Shown piece after piece: positions 12,187 to 22,418 of a stretch of DNA of 64,000 nucleotides. The stretch lies in assembly GCF_052324685.1 (NCBI RefSeq), contig NW_027506875.1, positions 1 to 64,000 on the forward strand. The letters run 5' to 3'. The DNA is from Brachyhypopomus gauderio (Eukaryota; Chordata; Actinopteri; Gymnotiformes; Hypopomidae). A program made the translations under genes and the position numbers. Below the pieces are notes generated by a model. The model saw only the letters and a list, made by a program, of their open reading frames with translations. It was not told the DNA's origin and made no database searches. Within the stretch, counting starts at the first letter, position 1. Each line of letters begins with the position of its first letter.

Positions 12187-15100
12187 TCACTGGCCCACTA
12201 ACTCACTTAATCTGTTCTTAATCTCAGCACACCATTGGACCCCACGCTGATGTTTGTACATGTGTGCCACGTTATCTTTTACCAACTTAAATCTCTCCAT
12301 CCTGCTCGGCTTCCTTCTGTTACTTCTGTCCTGATTTATCCACTTTTCCTTGGCAAAATGATCCACATACACTTCCTTCTCATCCATGAGATCTATGATG
12401 TAATTCACCTTGGAAACATTGTCACTAATTTCAATGTTAGTGGCAATGTTTGATTGAGCATAAGAATTTGGATTGAGCATAAGATTGAGCATAAGAAACA
12501 GAACTTCACGTAGTGCTGCACAATATATACCATACACCAGTGCATTGCAATTTACATAGAATTCCTCCTCCTCGAAGTGAACAACCATGTTTGTGCTGAT
12601 TTCACATTCTGTGTTTTCATCAAGACCGTGGTTACCTAATTCATTTATTAATGTGTCACTGTCAACTTGCTTGACACTATATATATGTTGGCTTTTTAAA
12701 AAATGCTTCAGTATTTTCTTATGAAATTTAAGGATGTCATTGTTGAAGACGTGTTCGCCTCGTTTAGATCTTTTAAGTTCTTCCATCAGTGGTTCTGTAA
12801 ACTCAAATTTTGTATCGATGAGTCTGATGATTTCTAGAACGTTACATCTGATCTTTTCCAGAGTTTTCACTTTGTCTATTGGCTTTGTCCATTTGCCTTT
12901 TTTGCTTTTTATTGCATTCTGAATATATTCAGCAATGTACCCCAGCCTGACCTCTGTTGGGAAAAAGCATTAACACAATAAATAAACATAAATAAATAAA
13001 ATAAAACAACACTGCTTACATAACAATGAATAAGAATACAAACAGAACAGATAATCTGAGATGTCTGACACCTGTTATGTCCTGCAGTCCCGCCGATCCC
13101 GTCTGTCCTTCTGAGGCTGCAGATGTCTGTGTTTTCTCAGGAATGGCCAACATCTGTAGACAGACAGAAACTCAGGAACATTTACCAGCCTCCATGTTTC
13201 CAACCAACTTGCCATCATACTGATTCAAATCATGTTCTCACAGAACTAGGTCTACCAGCCCGGAAAACATCAAACTAATGGGAAGAACCCTGGAGACTAC
13301 AGGGAACAAACTACTACACGAGGGCAACTACACGAGGGCAAATACATGAGGGCAACTACACGAGGGCAAATACACGAGGGCAAATACACGAGGGCAACTA
13401 CACGAGGGCAAATACACGAGGGCAAATACACGAGGGCAACTACACGAGGGCAAATACACGAGGGCAAATACACGAGGGCAACTACACGAGGGCAAATACA
13501 CGAGGGCAAATACACGAGGGCAACTACACGAGGGCAAATACACGAGGGCAAATACACGAGGGCAAATACACGAGGGCAAATACAAGAGGGTTAATACATG
13601 AGGGTGAATACATGAGGGTAAGTAAATACATGAGGGTAAGTAAATACATGAGGGTAAATACATGAGGGTAAGTAAATACACGAGGGCAAATACACGAGGG
13701 TAAGTAAGTACATGAGGGTAAGTAAATACATGAGGGTAAGTACATGAGGGTAAGTAAGTACATGAGGGTAAGTAAGTACATGAGGGTTAATACATGAGGG
13801 TAAGTAAATACATGAGGGTTAATACATGAGGGTAAGTAAATACATGAGGGTAAATACACAAGAGTTAATACATGAGAGTAAGTAAATACATGAGGGTTAA
13901 TACATGAGAGTAAGTAAATACATGAGGGTTAATACATGAGGGTAAGTAAATACATGAGGGTAAGTACATGAGGGTAAGTAAATACATGAGGGTAAGTACA
14001 TGAGGGTAAGTACATGAGAGTTTTCCCAGCCTCTGAAAACCCTCACTGATCTTCCTGGTTTTGGTGCATTTGTGTATTTATTGCATTGTTGTCGTGTGTT
14101 CGGTTTCAGTCTTGTTGGTTCAGTTGTTCTGTTTATGTCTGTGTTCTACATTTGGTTATTTTCTGTCTAGCCCATGTTGTTATGCTGTGTGTGATTGATA
14201 TTTAATTCTTAAATAATGATTATGACACCTACCCTCATGGGCTCCTGCAGAGATTCTTGAGGTGGAGCACACAGACTGGTTTTAATGGCCTCCTCTTTCA
14301 GCTTCACCACTGACTGGTTCCCTTCATACACAGCCAAGACCAACTCCACTGCCTCCTTCACTGTCCCAATGACAGGCAGGTCCTCTATAAACCCCACCCA
14401 CACTGATGGGCCGTCAGCTCGGAGTGGCGGGAGTCTGTGGATCAAGAAGAGTTCACAGCAAAATGGCGTACATGGTAAAAACCACCATGTTTAATCATGA
14501 GGCCCCTGAAGATCGCCACAGAGAAAACAATGTTTCTGCTCATGTATTCTAGTAACAAACAGGAGACAGAACCGGGAAAGGCTGGGAAAGTAAACAAATG
14601 TTTATTTCTAATCATGCACCCTGATTTATGTGGATACTTTTACCTCACATCAACATTGCAGTGTTCTCCTGAATCTTGTACATTGTGGGGGTCTATTAAC
14701 CAACTATTCTGTTACCATATAAACCTTCTCTCATTATCCTTAAAGCAACATGTTGAGTGTCTTCTATAGGTGAATAATAAACCCTCAACATCTGTAACAA
14801 TGTCATGAGTCACGAGGAGAGTTTGAACACAACAGCAGTTTACTCACAAGGGGTTTGATGATTAGACACCAATGATCAGACCTCACGCCAATGATCAGAC
14901 CTCATGTCAATGATCAGACCTCATGCCATCTGAGGACCACCCCAAGTTTATCAGCACCATACTTATTATGCTGTTTGAAGAAACTGTTAAATGTAGCATG
15001 TGTCTAATATTACAACTGTGTAAATGAATTGATGAGGCTTCTCTAAATGTAACCAGTTAAATTTGTGTTTAATTTTGTTGAAATTTGACTAAATCCTGAT

Positions 15101-15460
15101 TAATATTAATCAACTTTGTTTTGTTGATTTTCATAATGTATGTGCTACTGCACTGGCTAGTGCTTGATAGTACTTAATAATGTCAAGGACTTGATGGTTG
15201 ATTTGAGAAGGTCCACCTGCAAAGTACCACAGTACTCCACTCTCACACCTGCACTAAAAGCTCCTCACAGGTAGTGGTAGTCTCTGAAAGTGTACTGCAG
15301 TACAGATGAAATCTACATATTTTATATATATTTTATGTATATGACTTTTACCCCATCAAAATTAAATCCTCTGCATTTACCCATTTGTGCAGTGAGAGCA
15401 CATACACGCACACAAACATACACGCACATACACACACACACACACACACATACACATACA

Positions 15461-15499
<39 letters not shown>

Positions 15500-16553
15500 A
15501 CTTTCAGTAATTCAGATGCTCCTCGTTCCTAGTTAAGTACCCAATGAGAATTTAGTAATCCCCTAACACAATATTTATTTATATAACCCAATTTTTTAAT
15601 TATTATAACCCGATAATTTTATTTTATTTATACAGTGAATGAAGTTTATGAATTCTTATAATTAGGAAAAATCTGAATGTATATTAGTGTGTTATTAGTA
15701 TATTGTTAACGGGCCGCCCAATGGAGGATGGGTTCCCTTTTGAGTCTTGGTTCTCCCAAGGTTTCATCCTATTCCCCACCATCATAAGGAGTTTTTCCTG
15801 GCCACTGTCGCCTTTGGCTTGCTCATTAGGGTTCTGGACCCATAGTATTGTTAACCTTGTAAATCCTGTAAAGCGCTTTGTGACAACATGTGTTGTGAAA
15901 AACGCTATACAAAGAAATTTTGATTTGATTAGCCGGAATTTTGAGACATTTTATATTCGTTTATGATGAAGTTTGTACGTATTATCTGAAGGAGAGGGCA
16001 GACTGTCCCGCCGTCTTCTAACTCTAACCGGAAAGTCTAATTTCCGCTAAACGCTCTTAACTGCAGCTCGTGTTACAGCACTGCGCACAACAGAAACGCC
16101 CGTGTTCCGATGGTTTCGGTTTCGGGATTGTTCCCACCGAACCAGAGCTTGACGATGACAACCAGAACCCAAACTTTAAAAATATCTACCGATATCTACC
16201 GTTTCAAATTTAAGTCCCCTTCATCATACAAGCAAATCTGACATCGTACAAGTGATAGTCTATAAACATTTGACACACCAACTAAAATCTCTTCTTTCTA
16301 TCCATGTAGCTAGAGAACCATAAATGTGAATTATACAGTTGTATGTATTTTAATACTCCTTCACTGGCCGCCCCAGCCAAACTTCAGGTGCGCTATTTAT
16401 TCTGTATTGTTTCTCTCAACCACTCGCAACGGAGAAAATAACGGAACGTATTGCACTCAATACCGATCAGACGGGTTAATGTACTTACGTTTCTTCATCG
16501 TGTGATGGTCCAAATGAAGAGGAATATTCTCTCTGGTCAGTTGCACAAGACAT
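12187..16553 (-). CDS. Unrecognised four-exon gene, copy A (371 aa)
   Basis: Exons in transcript order: 16553-16489, 14434-14233, 13153-13072, 12953-12187. Each junction is GT-AG, the phases fit (2, 0, 1) and the frame stays open to the stop at 12187. The protein starts MSCATDQREYSSSFGPSHDE. Exon 2 encodes a short hydrophobic, helix-like segment (WVGFIEDLPVIGTVKEAVEL, then VLAVYEGN). Exon 3 is a 27-residue Ser/Thr/Gln-rich linker. Exon 4 (254 residues) is charged and mostly helical in character, with LGYIAEYIQN, GEHVFNNDIL, INELGNHGLD, VYGIYC, EVYVDHFAKEKW and a C-terminal RLSELVGQ. No signal peptide, classic nucleotide-binding motif or zinc site is visible. I do not recognise the family; the LPVIGTVKEAV helix faintly recalls teleost rapunzel-type proteins, but that is a guess. 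Compared with copy B it has an in-frame expansion near 12455-12500 (LNLMLNPNSYAQ). Confidence 0.75.
13319..14020. repeat. TACACGAGGGCAAA / TACATGAGGGTAAG minisatellite in intron 2 of copy A
   Basis: 14- to 18-bp units: the first half is mostly TACACGAGGGCAAA and TACACGAGGGCAAC, the second half TACATGAGGGTAAGTAAA. The equivalent tract in copy B is interrupted by two hAT elements. Units follow each other directly without unique spacers, so it is not a CRISPR array. The long open frames on both strands come from the repeat. Confidence 0.95.
14480..15700. other. Intron 1 of copy A, segment not shared with copy B
   Basis: After the exon 2 acceptor region the two copies stop matching (A 14480 to about 15340; B 39858 to about 40430). 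It contains three near-copies of AATGATCAGACCTCA at 14871-14925 and a CA microsatellite at 15400-15502. I see no gene. Confidence 0.5.
15709..15930 (+). mobile_element. 5'-truncated L2-type LINE 3' end
   Basis: It contains AAGGTTTCATCCTATTCCCC, GGAGTTTTTCCTGGCCACTG, TTGGCTTGCTCATTAGGG, AAAGCGCTTTGTGACAACA and a terminal GATTTGATT tail. The order matches the 3' end of the L2/Maui LINE at 54237-59030, read in reverse there. No coding part remains. Confidence 0.8.
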
Positions 16554-16639
16554 GTTTTTAGGTAAAGAAACTGCGATGCTGGAGGAGAAACGATGTTCAG
16601 ACCGACCCAACGCTGGTGTGTAAGATGTGTGTGCACAGC

Positions 16640-16647
16640 TTTCGGTT
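16640..16647 (-). promoter_or_regulatory. IRF-type site (AACCGAAA) upstream of copy A
   Basis: On the minus strand the sequence reads AACCGAAAGC, fitting the IRF core AANNGAAA. It lies 87 bp before the start codon and is conserved at the same place in copy B. A second, better interferon-response-like word (GAAACCGAAACC on the minus strand, near 16111-16122) lies in intron 1. Short motifs occur by chance, so this is suggestive only. Confidence 0.3.
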
Positions 16648-16737
16648 CGTCCGGATTATACACAGCTTCCGACTTCACCCGGCGTAATAATCATGTTATT
16701 CTAATAAGTCACAAAATCTCTGAAGTGAGCTTCCTTT

Positions 16738-17854
16738 TGTAGTGTTAGTTACTTCTAACCGAATGATAGACACGGAGAATCATATCTTGGGTGCACGCAT
16801 GAAGCTGGACTTTATTAAAGTGACCACTCGACTCTCTCCCCCACCTAACCACTAGGGGAAGGATATAATAACCTGTGTCCTATAAACAGTGACGTCAGTA
16901 ACGCGTTACTTAGTAACGCGTTACTCTAATCTTACCACTTTTTTCAGTAACGAGTAATATAACGCGCAACTATTTCCAGTCCAGTAATCAGATTAAAGTT
17001 ACTTATCCAAATAACTGTGCGTTACTATTTTTATTTTCCCTAGTAAAAATATATATTTTTGCTTTCTTCTTGGCTCAGTTCTACTTTTGCGTCTGACCGT
17101 AGCGCTCGACTCCGCACGCTGCGCGCGACCCTGTGAGAGCGCGAGCGCGTTTTACAAGTCATTTTTTGCAGTGTCCTCCCGTAACGATATGTGGGAGTAT
17201 AAAGAAACACCCCTCAAAAACAGGGGAAGGAACATTTACCTGAAGAATTTTAATGTTGCACTGTGTTCCACGTTTGAAAAGTGCTGGAATTTTGACTAAC
17301 GTCGCCTACTTTAAAATGCTTGAAATTGTAATGGTATTTCGTTTCACAAGCTGTCTGACTGAACAGGGGTGGGTTTCCCGAAACGTTCGTAGCGCTAAGT
17401 ACTTCTTAACCTCGTACGTTTTATACGCCAGTTCGCTTGTATTACGTTTACAAATAAATTTACAAATAATACCGCGCAGCTACACAAACGTAATGTCAGG
17501 AGAGTCTTGCCCTTTAAGTGACACTGGGGGGCGGAGCCTGCGCGAGCCAGGGTTGCGTTATCAATAAAGTTTCCCTCCTCAGGATTTTTGGATTAAGCAG
17601 TTTCTGCCTCGGTTACCGAACCTGCTTCAATACATTGTTACTGTTAAAAATGCACTTCCAATAAAGTGAGTATTGGAAAATTTTATTTTGCTGCTGAATG
17701 TAACTACTAAAGTAACTTGTAATCTAACGTAGTTACTTTTAAAATCAAGTAATATGTAACGTAACTAAGTTACTTTTAAAAGGAGTAACCAGTAATCGGA
17801 TTACTTTCTCAAGGTAACTTAGCCATCACTGCCTATAAATGCATTATTACTACA
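16738..17854. mobile_element. Short TG...CA insertion (LTR-like) carrying a nested hAT, unit A only
   Basis: Unit B is empty here. The insert begins TGTAGTGTTAG and ends ATTACTACA, flanked by CCTTT on both sides (16733-16737 and 17855-17859). Removing the nested hAT (16887-17831 plus one 8-bp duplication) leaves only about 164 bp. TG...CA ends with a 5-bp TSD fit a solo LTR, but this would be a very short one. It lies about 190 bp upstream of the copy A start codon. Confidence 0.55.
16887..17831. mobile_element. Non-autonomous hAT element (945 bp), TSD CCTATAAA
   Basis: Starts CAGTGACGTCAGTAACGCG and ends TTAGCCATCACTG, flanked by CCTATAAA at 16879-16886 and 17832-17839. It is the same family as 38582-39568 and 40553-41474, here in the opposite orientation. 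No transposase is encoded; the interior carries stretches rich in GTAACTTAGTTAC-type words. Confidence 0.9.
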
Positions 17855-17985
17855 CCTTTTACTGTTAAACGTAGCAATAAGACATTTAAGAAAATATAAT
17901 TCTAACAATGTCATTTTCATAGTGTTATACTGTTTGAACACACATATCAATATGGAGATGTTTCAGTGCTAAAATTACTCTAAAC

Positions 17986-18281
17986 CAGGGGTAATCAATT
18001 AAATCTTTCCGCGGTCCATTTTTGGCAGATAGCTCAGACCTTAGGTCCGGGTCCGCGGTGGCGAACGAAAGTTGTTGAGCGGGGGGGGGGACGTAACACT
18101 CAAATGGGTGGAGAACGTAACACTCGTCTGAAAATAAATTCTTCGGTTTAAAATATAGTCTCCCGTTAAAATTTTTTTGGCATTTGGGTCCGTATCCAGT
18201 TAATCAGGAATGTGATTGAGTCCGGACAGGACGGCGTTCGGGTCCGGATCCGGACCGCGGTCCGCCATTTGGTGATACCTG
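17986..18281. mobile_element. hAT MITE (296 bp), TSD CTCTAAAC
   Basis: Begins CAGGGGTAATCAATTAAATC and ends ATTTGGTGATACCTG, flanked by CTCTAAAC at 17978-17985 and 18282-18289. The middle is rich in GGTCCGGGTCCG words and has a poly-G run. The equivalent site near 42800 is empty. Confidence 0.9.
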
Positions 18282-18294
18282 CTCTAAACCCTAG

Positions 18295-18660
18295 TGTCAC
18301 GGTGAGGAGGCCGGGTCGCCACCAGAGGGCGCGTGCATCCACACACACACCCACACTGCGCACTCCCCCTAGCACTAAGCCACTCCCTAGATCTCAATCA
18401 CCGCACTACTGACACCTGTGCCTTATTATGTGTTCTGCCTTTGTAAGCCCACAGGTCGCGTTGTCCAGTGCTGCACATTCATCTGAGAGAGCGACGCATC
18501 ACTGGACTCGCTATCAGTTCGTTGTGTGTTAAGAAGCATTCTAAGCTGGTGCTAATATTTCTACTAGAGCCCTTTATTGATTGTTTTGGTTGTCAGAGAT
18601 GGATAATAAAGAACACAACGTGCAACCTCCGCCTCCGGCTGCCTCTATCCCCGCGTTACA
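18295..18660 (+). repeat. 5' LTR of the tandem Gypsy element (366 bp)
   Basis: Starts TGTCACGGTG and ends CCGCGTTACA. AATAAA at 18604-18609 fits a poly(A) signal. Frames running through it (the one from 18468, and the upstream part of the gag frame from 18581) are incidental. Confidence 0.9.
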
Positions 18661-21600
18661 GAATGTGCAGCCTGAAGCAGCTGGAGGCGAGGAAGCTTCT
18701 CCATTGGAGATACTCGCGCTGCAAGGTAGAACCCTCGGCAGGCAGCAACAGGAACTGCAGGAACTACGTTCTGTCCTGTCATCTGTTACGAGCTGTCTGC
18801 AGACTCTCTCTGCACAGGCTGGTTCAGAGCAAGCCAGCAGGAGCAGATTTGAGAGAGCTCCCGTATCCTCTCCTGAAGCCTACGGCGGGGACCCGGAGAG
18901 CTGCGAGGGGTTTTTGGTTCAGTGCAGATTGTTTTTCGCTTACCAGCCCGAGTTAAGCGATCAGGCTAAAGTCTCCCCGAGAGACCGCGCTACCCGAGCC
19001 CATGCAGATAGGGGAGACCACCTCCCCTAGGACCACCGTTGGCACCGGGAGGGGTCGTCCCCGGGTGAGTAACTCCCTGACGGGAAATTTGCTGACTTGG
19101 GAGGTGACCGTGTCTCACGGGGATGTCTCTCTTGATCTGTGTGCCCTAGTGGACTCGGGAGCCGCGGGGAACATGATGCGACGGAGTGCGGCGGAGAGCC
19201 TGGGGGTTCCTCTGAAGAAGCTGGAGACGCCGAGGCACGTGCATGCACTGGATGGCCGACCTGTGGGCGGGGGGATTATTCGTTTCCGTACTGCACCTGT
19301 CCTTTTACGTGTTCAGGGTCGCACAGAACGAATCTGTTTCTATGTACTCCCCTGCACAATACATGCTATCCCGTTAGGTTACCCTTGGTTTAAGTTACAC
19401 AACCCGGTAATAAATTGGAACACGGGAAGGTTGCTTAGATGGGTCACGCCCCTCTGTGCAGACCGGTTCTCTCCTAAGGTGGCGGCCCTATCCACTAGCA
19501 TTGAGAGCCCCAACATCCAGGCCTGTCAGGAGATCCTAGGTCCGTATCAGGATCTAGCCGAGGTCTTTAGTGCAGCAAAAGCCACTCAGCTTCCTCCTCA
19601 TCGTCCATGGGATTGCAGTATTACACTCAAGCCGGGCGCTACGCCTCGGTCGTGTCTACCCCCTGTCTCAGGAGGAGGAGAGAGTTATGGGACAGTACAT
19701 CAGCGAGGCTCTCGCGCAAGGTTATATAACCCCTTCCACCTCACCTGCCTCAGCCAGCGTCTTCTTTGTTAAGAAGAGGGATGGTGGCTTGAGGCCATGC
19801 GTAGATTATCGAGGGCTCAATTCCCTTTTAGTGAACTACTTGTACCCTCTGCCTCTAGTGCCATCGGCATTGGAGCAGCTGCGGTCTGCGAGTGTTTTCA
19901 CTAAGCTCGATCTGCGCAGCGCCTATAATCTCATCCGCATCCGTGAAGGGGATGAGTGGAAGACGGCTTTCAGTACCACCACAGGGCACTATGAGTATCG
20001 CGTCCTGCCATACGGTCTGGCGTCAGCCCCATCGTTCTTCCAGGCATTCATCAACGAGGTATTTGAATAGATGCGTTGTCGCTTATATCGATGACATCTT
20101 GATCTATTCGCCATCCCCAGACCAACATGTGTGTGATGTACGGGCTGTCCTGGGCACACTCCTGCGCAATCGTTTGTATTGCAAGCTGGAGAAGTGTGAG
20201 TTCCACCTGTGGGAGGTGAACTTCCTGGGTTACGCCATCAGGCCAGGCGCTGTGCACATGCAAGCCGGTAAGGTGGAGGCGGTAGTCGGTTGGACGCAGC
20301 CACACGGCGCGAGCTCCAGAGGTTCCTGGGCTTCGCAAATTTCTATAGGCGGTTCCTCCGTGCGTATAGCCAAATCGCGAGACCGTTGACAGACCTGTTA
20401 AGAGGGGAAGCTAAGAAACTGCGCTGGACAGCAGAGGCGACAAGAGCATTCACAGACCTGAAACAAGCGTTCGTCGATGCCCCCGTACTGCACCAGCCTG
20501 ACCCGAATAAGCCATTCATAGTTGAGGTAGACGCGTCGAACATCGGTGTAGGGGCTGTTCTGTCTCAACGCCACAAGCGGAACAGCTCGCCTAAACCCGT
20601 CGCGTTTTACTCCAAAAAGCTCACTGCAGGGGAGCGCAACTACGGCATGGGGGACCGCGAGTTGTTGTCTATGCGGCTTGCGTTCAACGAGTGGAGGCAT
20701 TGGCTTGAGGGAGCGAAGCACCCCTTTATCGTGATCACGGATCACAAGAATCTCGAATACCTCAAGAGCACTAAGCGCATGAACGCAAGGCAGGCTAGAT
20801 GGTCACTGTTCTTTTCAAGATTCCGATTTCAGGTGACATACAGACCTGGCGACAAGAACCTGCGGGCAGATGCCTTGTCTCGTTCCTTCCTAGGAGTTGC
20901 GGAGTCCACCAGCGAGGAACCTGTACTGTCCCCGGACTGCTTCGTGGGATCCGTGGAATGGGATATCGACAGGGCAATCGCGGCGGCTAATCCCCATCCT
21001 AGCTGCCCTCCTCATTGAAGGTATGTGGCTCCTGTCCAGCAGTCAGCTCTCATCAGCTGGGCGCACACCTCCGTGGGGACTGGTCATCCCGGATCCACTA
21101 GAACGGCACAACTGCTCGGAGCTAAATACTGGTGGCTGGGATTGCACCGCGATGTGCTCGCACACATAGCCTCCTGCGCGGTATGTGCTCGCAGCAAGGT
21201 GCCACGCACACACCACCTGCAGGCAAACTCCACCCGCTGCCTATTCCGGAGCAACCGTGGACGCATATCGCACTGGATTTCGTCACGGACCTGCCTCCGT
21301 CCGAAGGTAACACCGTCGTCTTGGTCGTCATCGACCGATTCTCAAAAATGGTGCGGTTTCTCCCTCTGCCCGGTCTGCCCACCGCCTGGGAGACAGCGGA
21401 TCTCCTGTTCCAACACATATTCAGACAATTCGGATTGCCTGAGGATATAGTGTCGGACAGGGGGCCGCAGTTCACCTCGCGGGTGTGGCGAGAATTCCTC
21501 TCAAAACTAAACATCACGGTGAGTCTTACCTCGGGATATCACCCACAGGCCAACGGACAAGTGGAGCGCGCTAACCAGGAGCTGGGGAGGTTCCTGAGAG

Positions 21601-22068
21601 CGTACTGCAGCGAACACAAGGACGTATGGTGCGCGCTCCTACCATGGGCGAAATACGCGCAGAATTCCCTCACGCAGGCCAGTACAGGTAAAACGCCTTT
21701 CGAATGCGTTCTTGGTCGCCAGCCTCCCTTATATCCCTGGAACGCCTCTGCCTCAGACCAACCAGCAGTAGAGGAGTGGTGTAAGAGGAGTGAGAGCGTA
21801 TGGGAGGACACACACAGGCGCCTGAGTGAGGCAGTTGAACGCTTCAAGCGCAAAGCGGACCGCAGGAGAAGCGAAGCACCCCCCCTATCGTGTCGGAGAC
21901 AAGGTGTGGGTGTCTACCGAGGACGGGCGCTTGGGCAGGAGAGGCAAGCTAGGAGATCGCTATGCAGGTCCCTACGTCATAGTTAGACGCCTCAACCCCG
22001 TGACCTTCAAGATCAGCTTGCTGGTGGACTGTCGTTTGTCCAGGGTGTTTCACGTCTCTGCCCTGAGT
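18661..22068 (+). pseudogene. Gypsy gag-pol remnant, internal copy 1
   Basis: Readable in order: a Gag N-terminus with a coiled-coil-like Gln/Leu stretch (to about 19000) that runs straight into the protease region, so capsid and nucleocapsid are deleted; an aspartic protease core LVDSGAAG near 19147; reverse transcriptase with [29 protein letters not shown] and the YIDD box near 20085; RNase H (about 20380-20880, [14 protein letters not shown]); and integrase (about 21025-22060, [32 protein letters not shown]). Several frameshifts separate these blocks (near 19640-19690, at the YIDD junction near 20065, near 20290 and near 21200). A 7-C run at 21889-21895 shifts the integrase tail, where copy 2 has 6 C. 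It is not functional. Confidence 0.9.
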
Positions 22069-22418
22069 CCGGGTCGCCACCAAAGGGCGCGTGCATCCAC
22101 ACACACACCCACACTGCGCACTCCCCCTAGCACTAAGCCACTCCCTAGATCTCAATCACCGCACTACTGACACCTGTGCCTTATTATGTGTTCTGCCTTT
22201 GTAAGCCCACAGGTCGCGTTGTCCAGTGCTGCACATTCATCTGAGAGAGCGACGCATCACTGGACTCGCTATCAGTTCGTTGTGTGTTAAGAAGCATTCT
22301 AAGCTGGTGCTAATATTTCTACTAGAGCCCTTTATTGATTGTTTTGGTTGTCAGAGATGGATAATAAAGAACACAACGTGCAACCTCCGCCTCCGGCTGC
22401 CTCTATCCCCGCGTTACA
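22069..22418 (+). repeat. Central LTR, 5'-truncated (350 bp)
   Basis: Identical in extent to 18311-18660 and joined directly to pol at CCGGGTCGCCACCA. One visible change from LTR1 is CCAAAGGG for CCAGAGGG. Confidence 0.9.

Larger units (their letters stand above)
8885..17985. other. Segmental duplication unit A
   Basis: This block is repeated, with different insertions, at 26181-42805 (unit B) and partly at 42806-45236 (unit C). The alignment starts near ATTAGAATAACATGATT at 8885 and ends just before the hAT element at 17986. It contains one complete copy of the unrecognised minus-strand gene (12187-16553). Noncoding parts of A and B are nearly identical over long stretches; for example 11110-11500 and 30795-31190 show only two differences in the parts I compared. 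Confidence 0.85.

Noticed and set aside
13297..13859. Possible CRISPR-like direct repeat array
   Set aside because: Units follow each other without unique spacers; it is a eukaryotic minisatellite in an intron.
13800..14030. Interstitial telomere repeat (GGGTAA words)
   Set aside because: The unit is TACATGAGGGTAAGTAAA, not TTAGGG; only a short word is shared.
18468..18956. 162-codon frame at the LTR-gag junction
   Set aside because: It begins inside the LTR and overlaps the Gag frame in another phase; identical shadow at 22226-22714.
19002..19772. 256-codon frame as an independent aspartic protease gene
   Set aside because: It is the protease part of the Gypsy remnant, running out of frame at the pol start, and is duplicated at 22760-23530.
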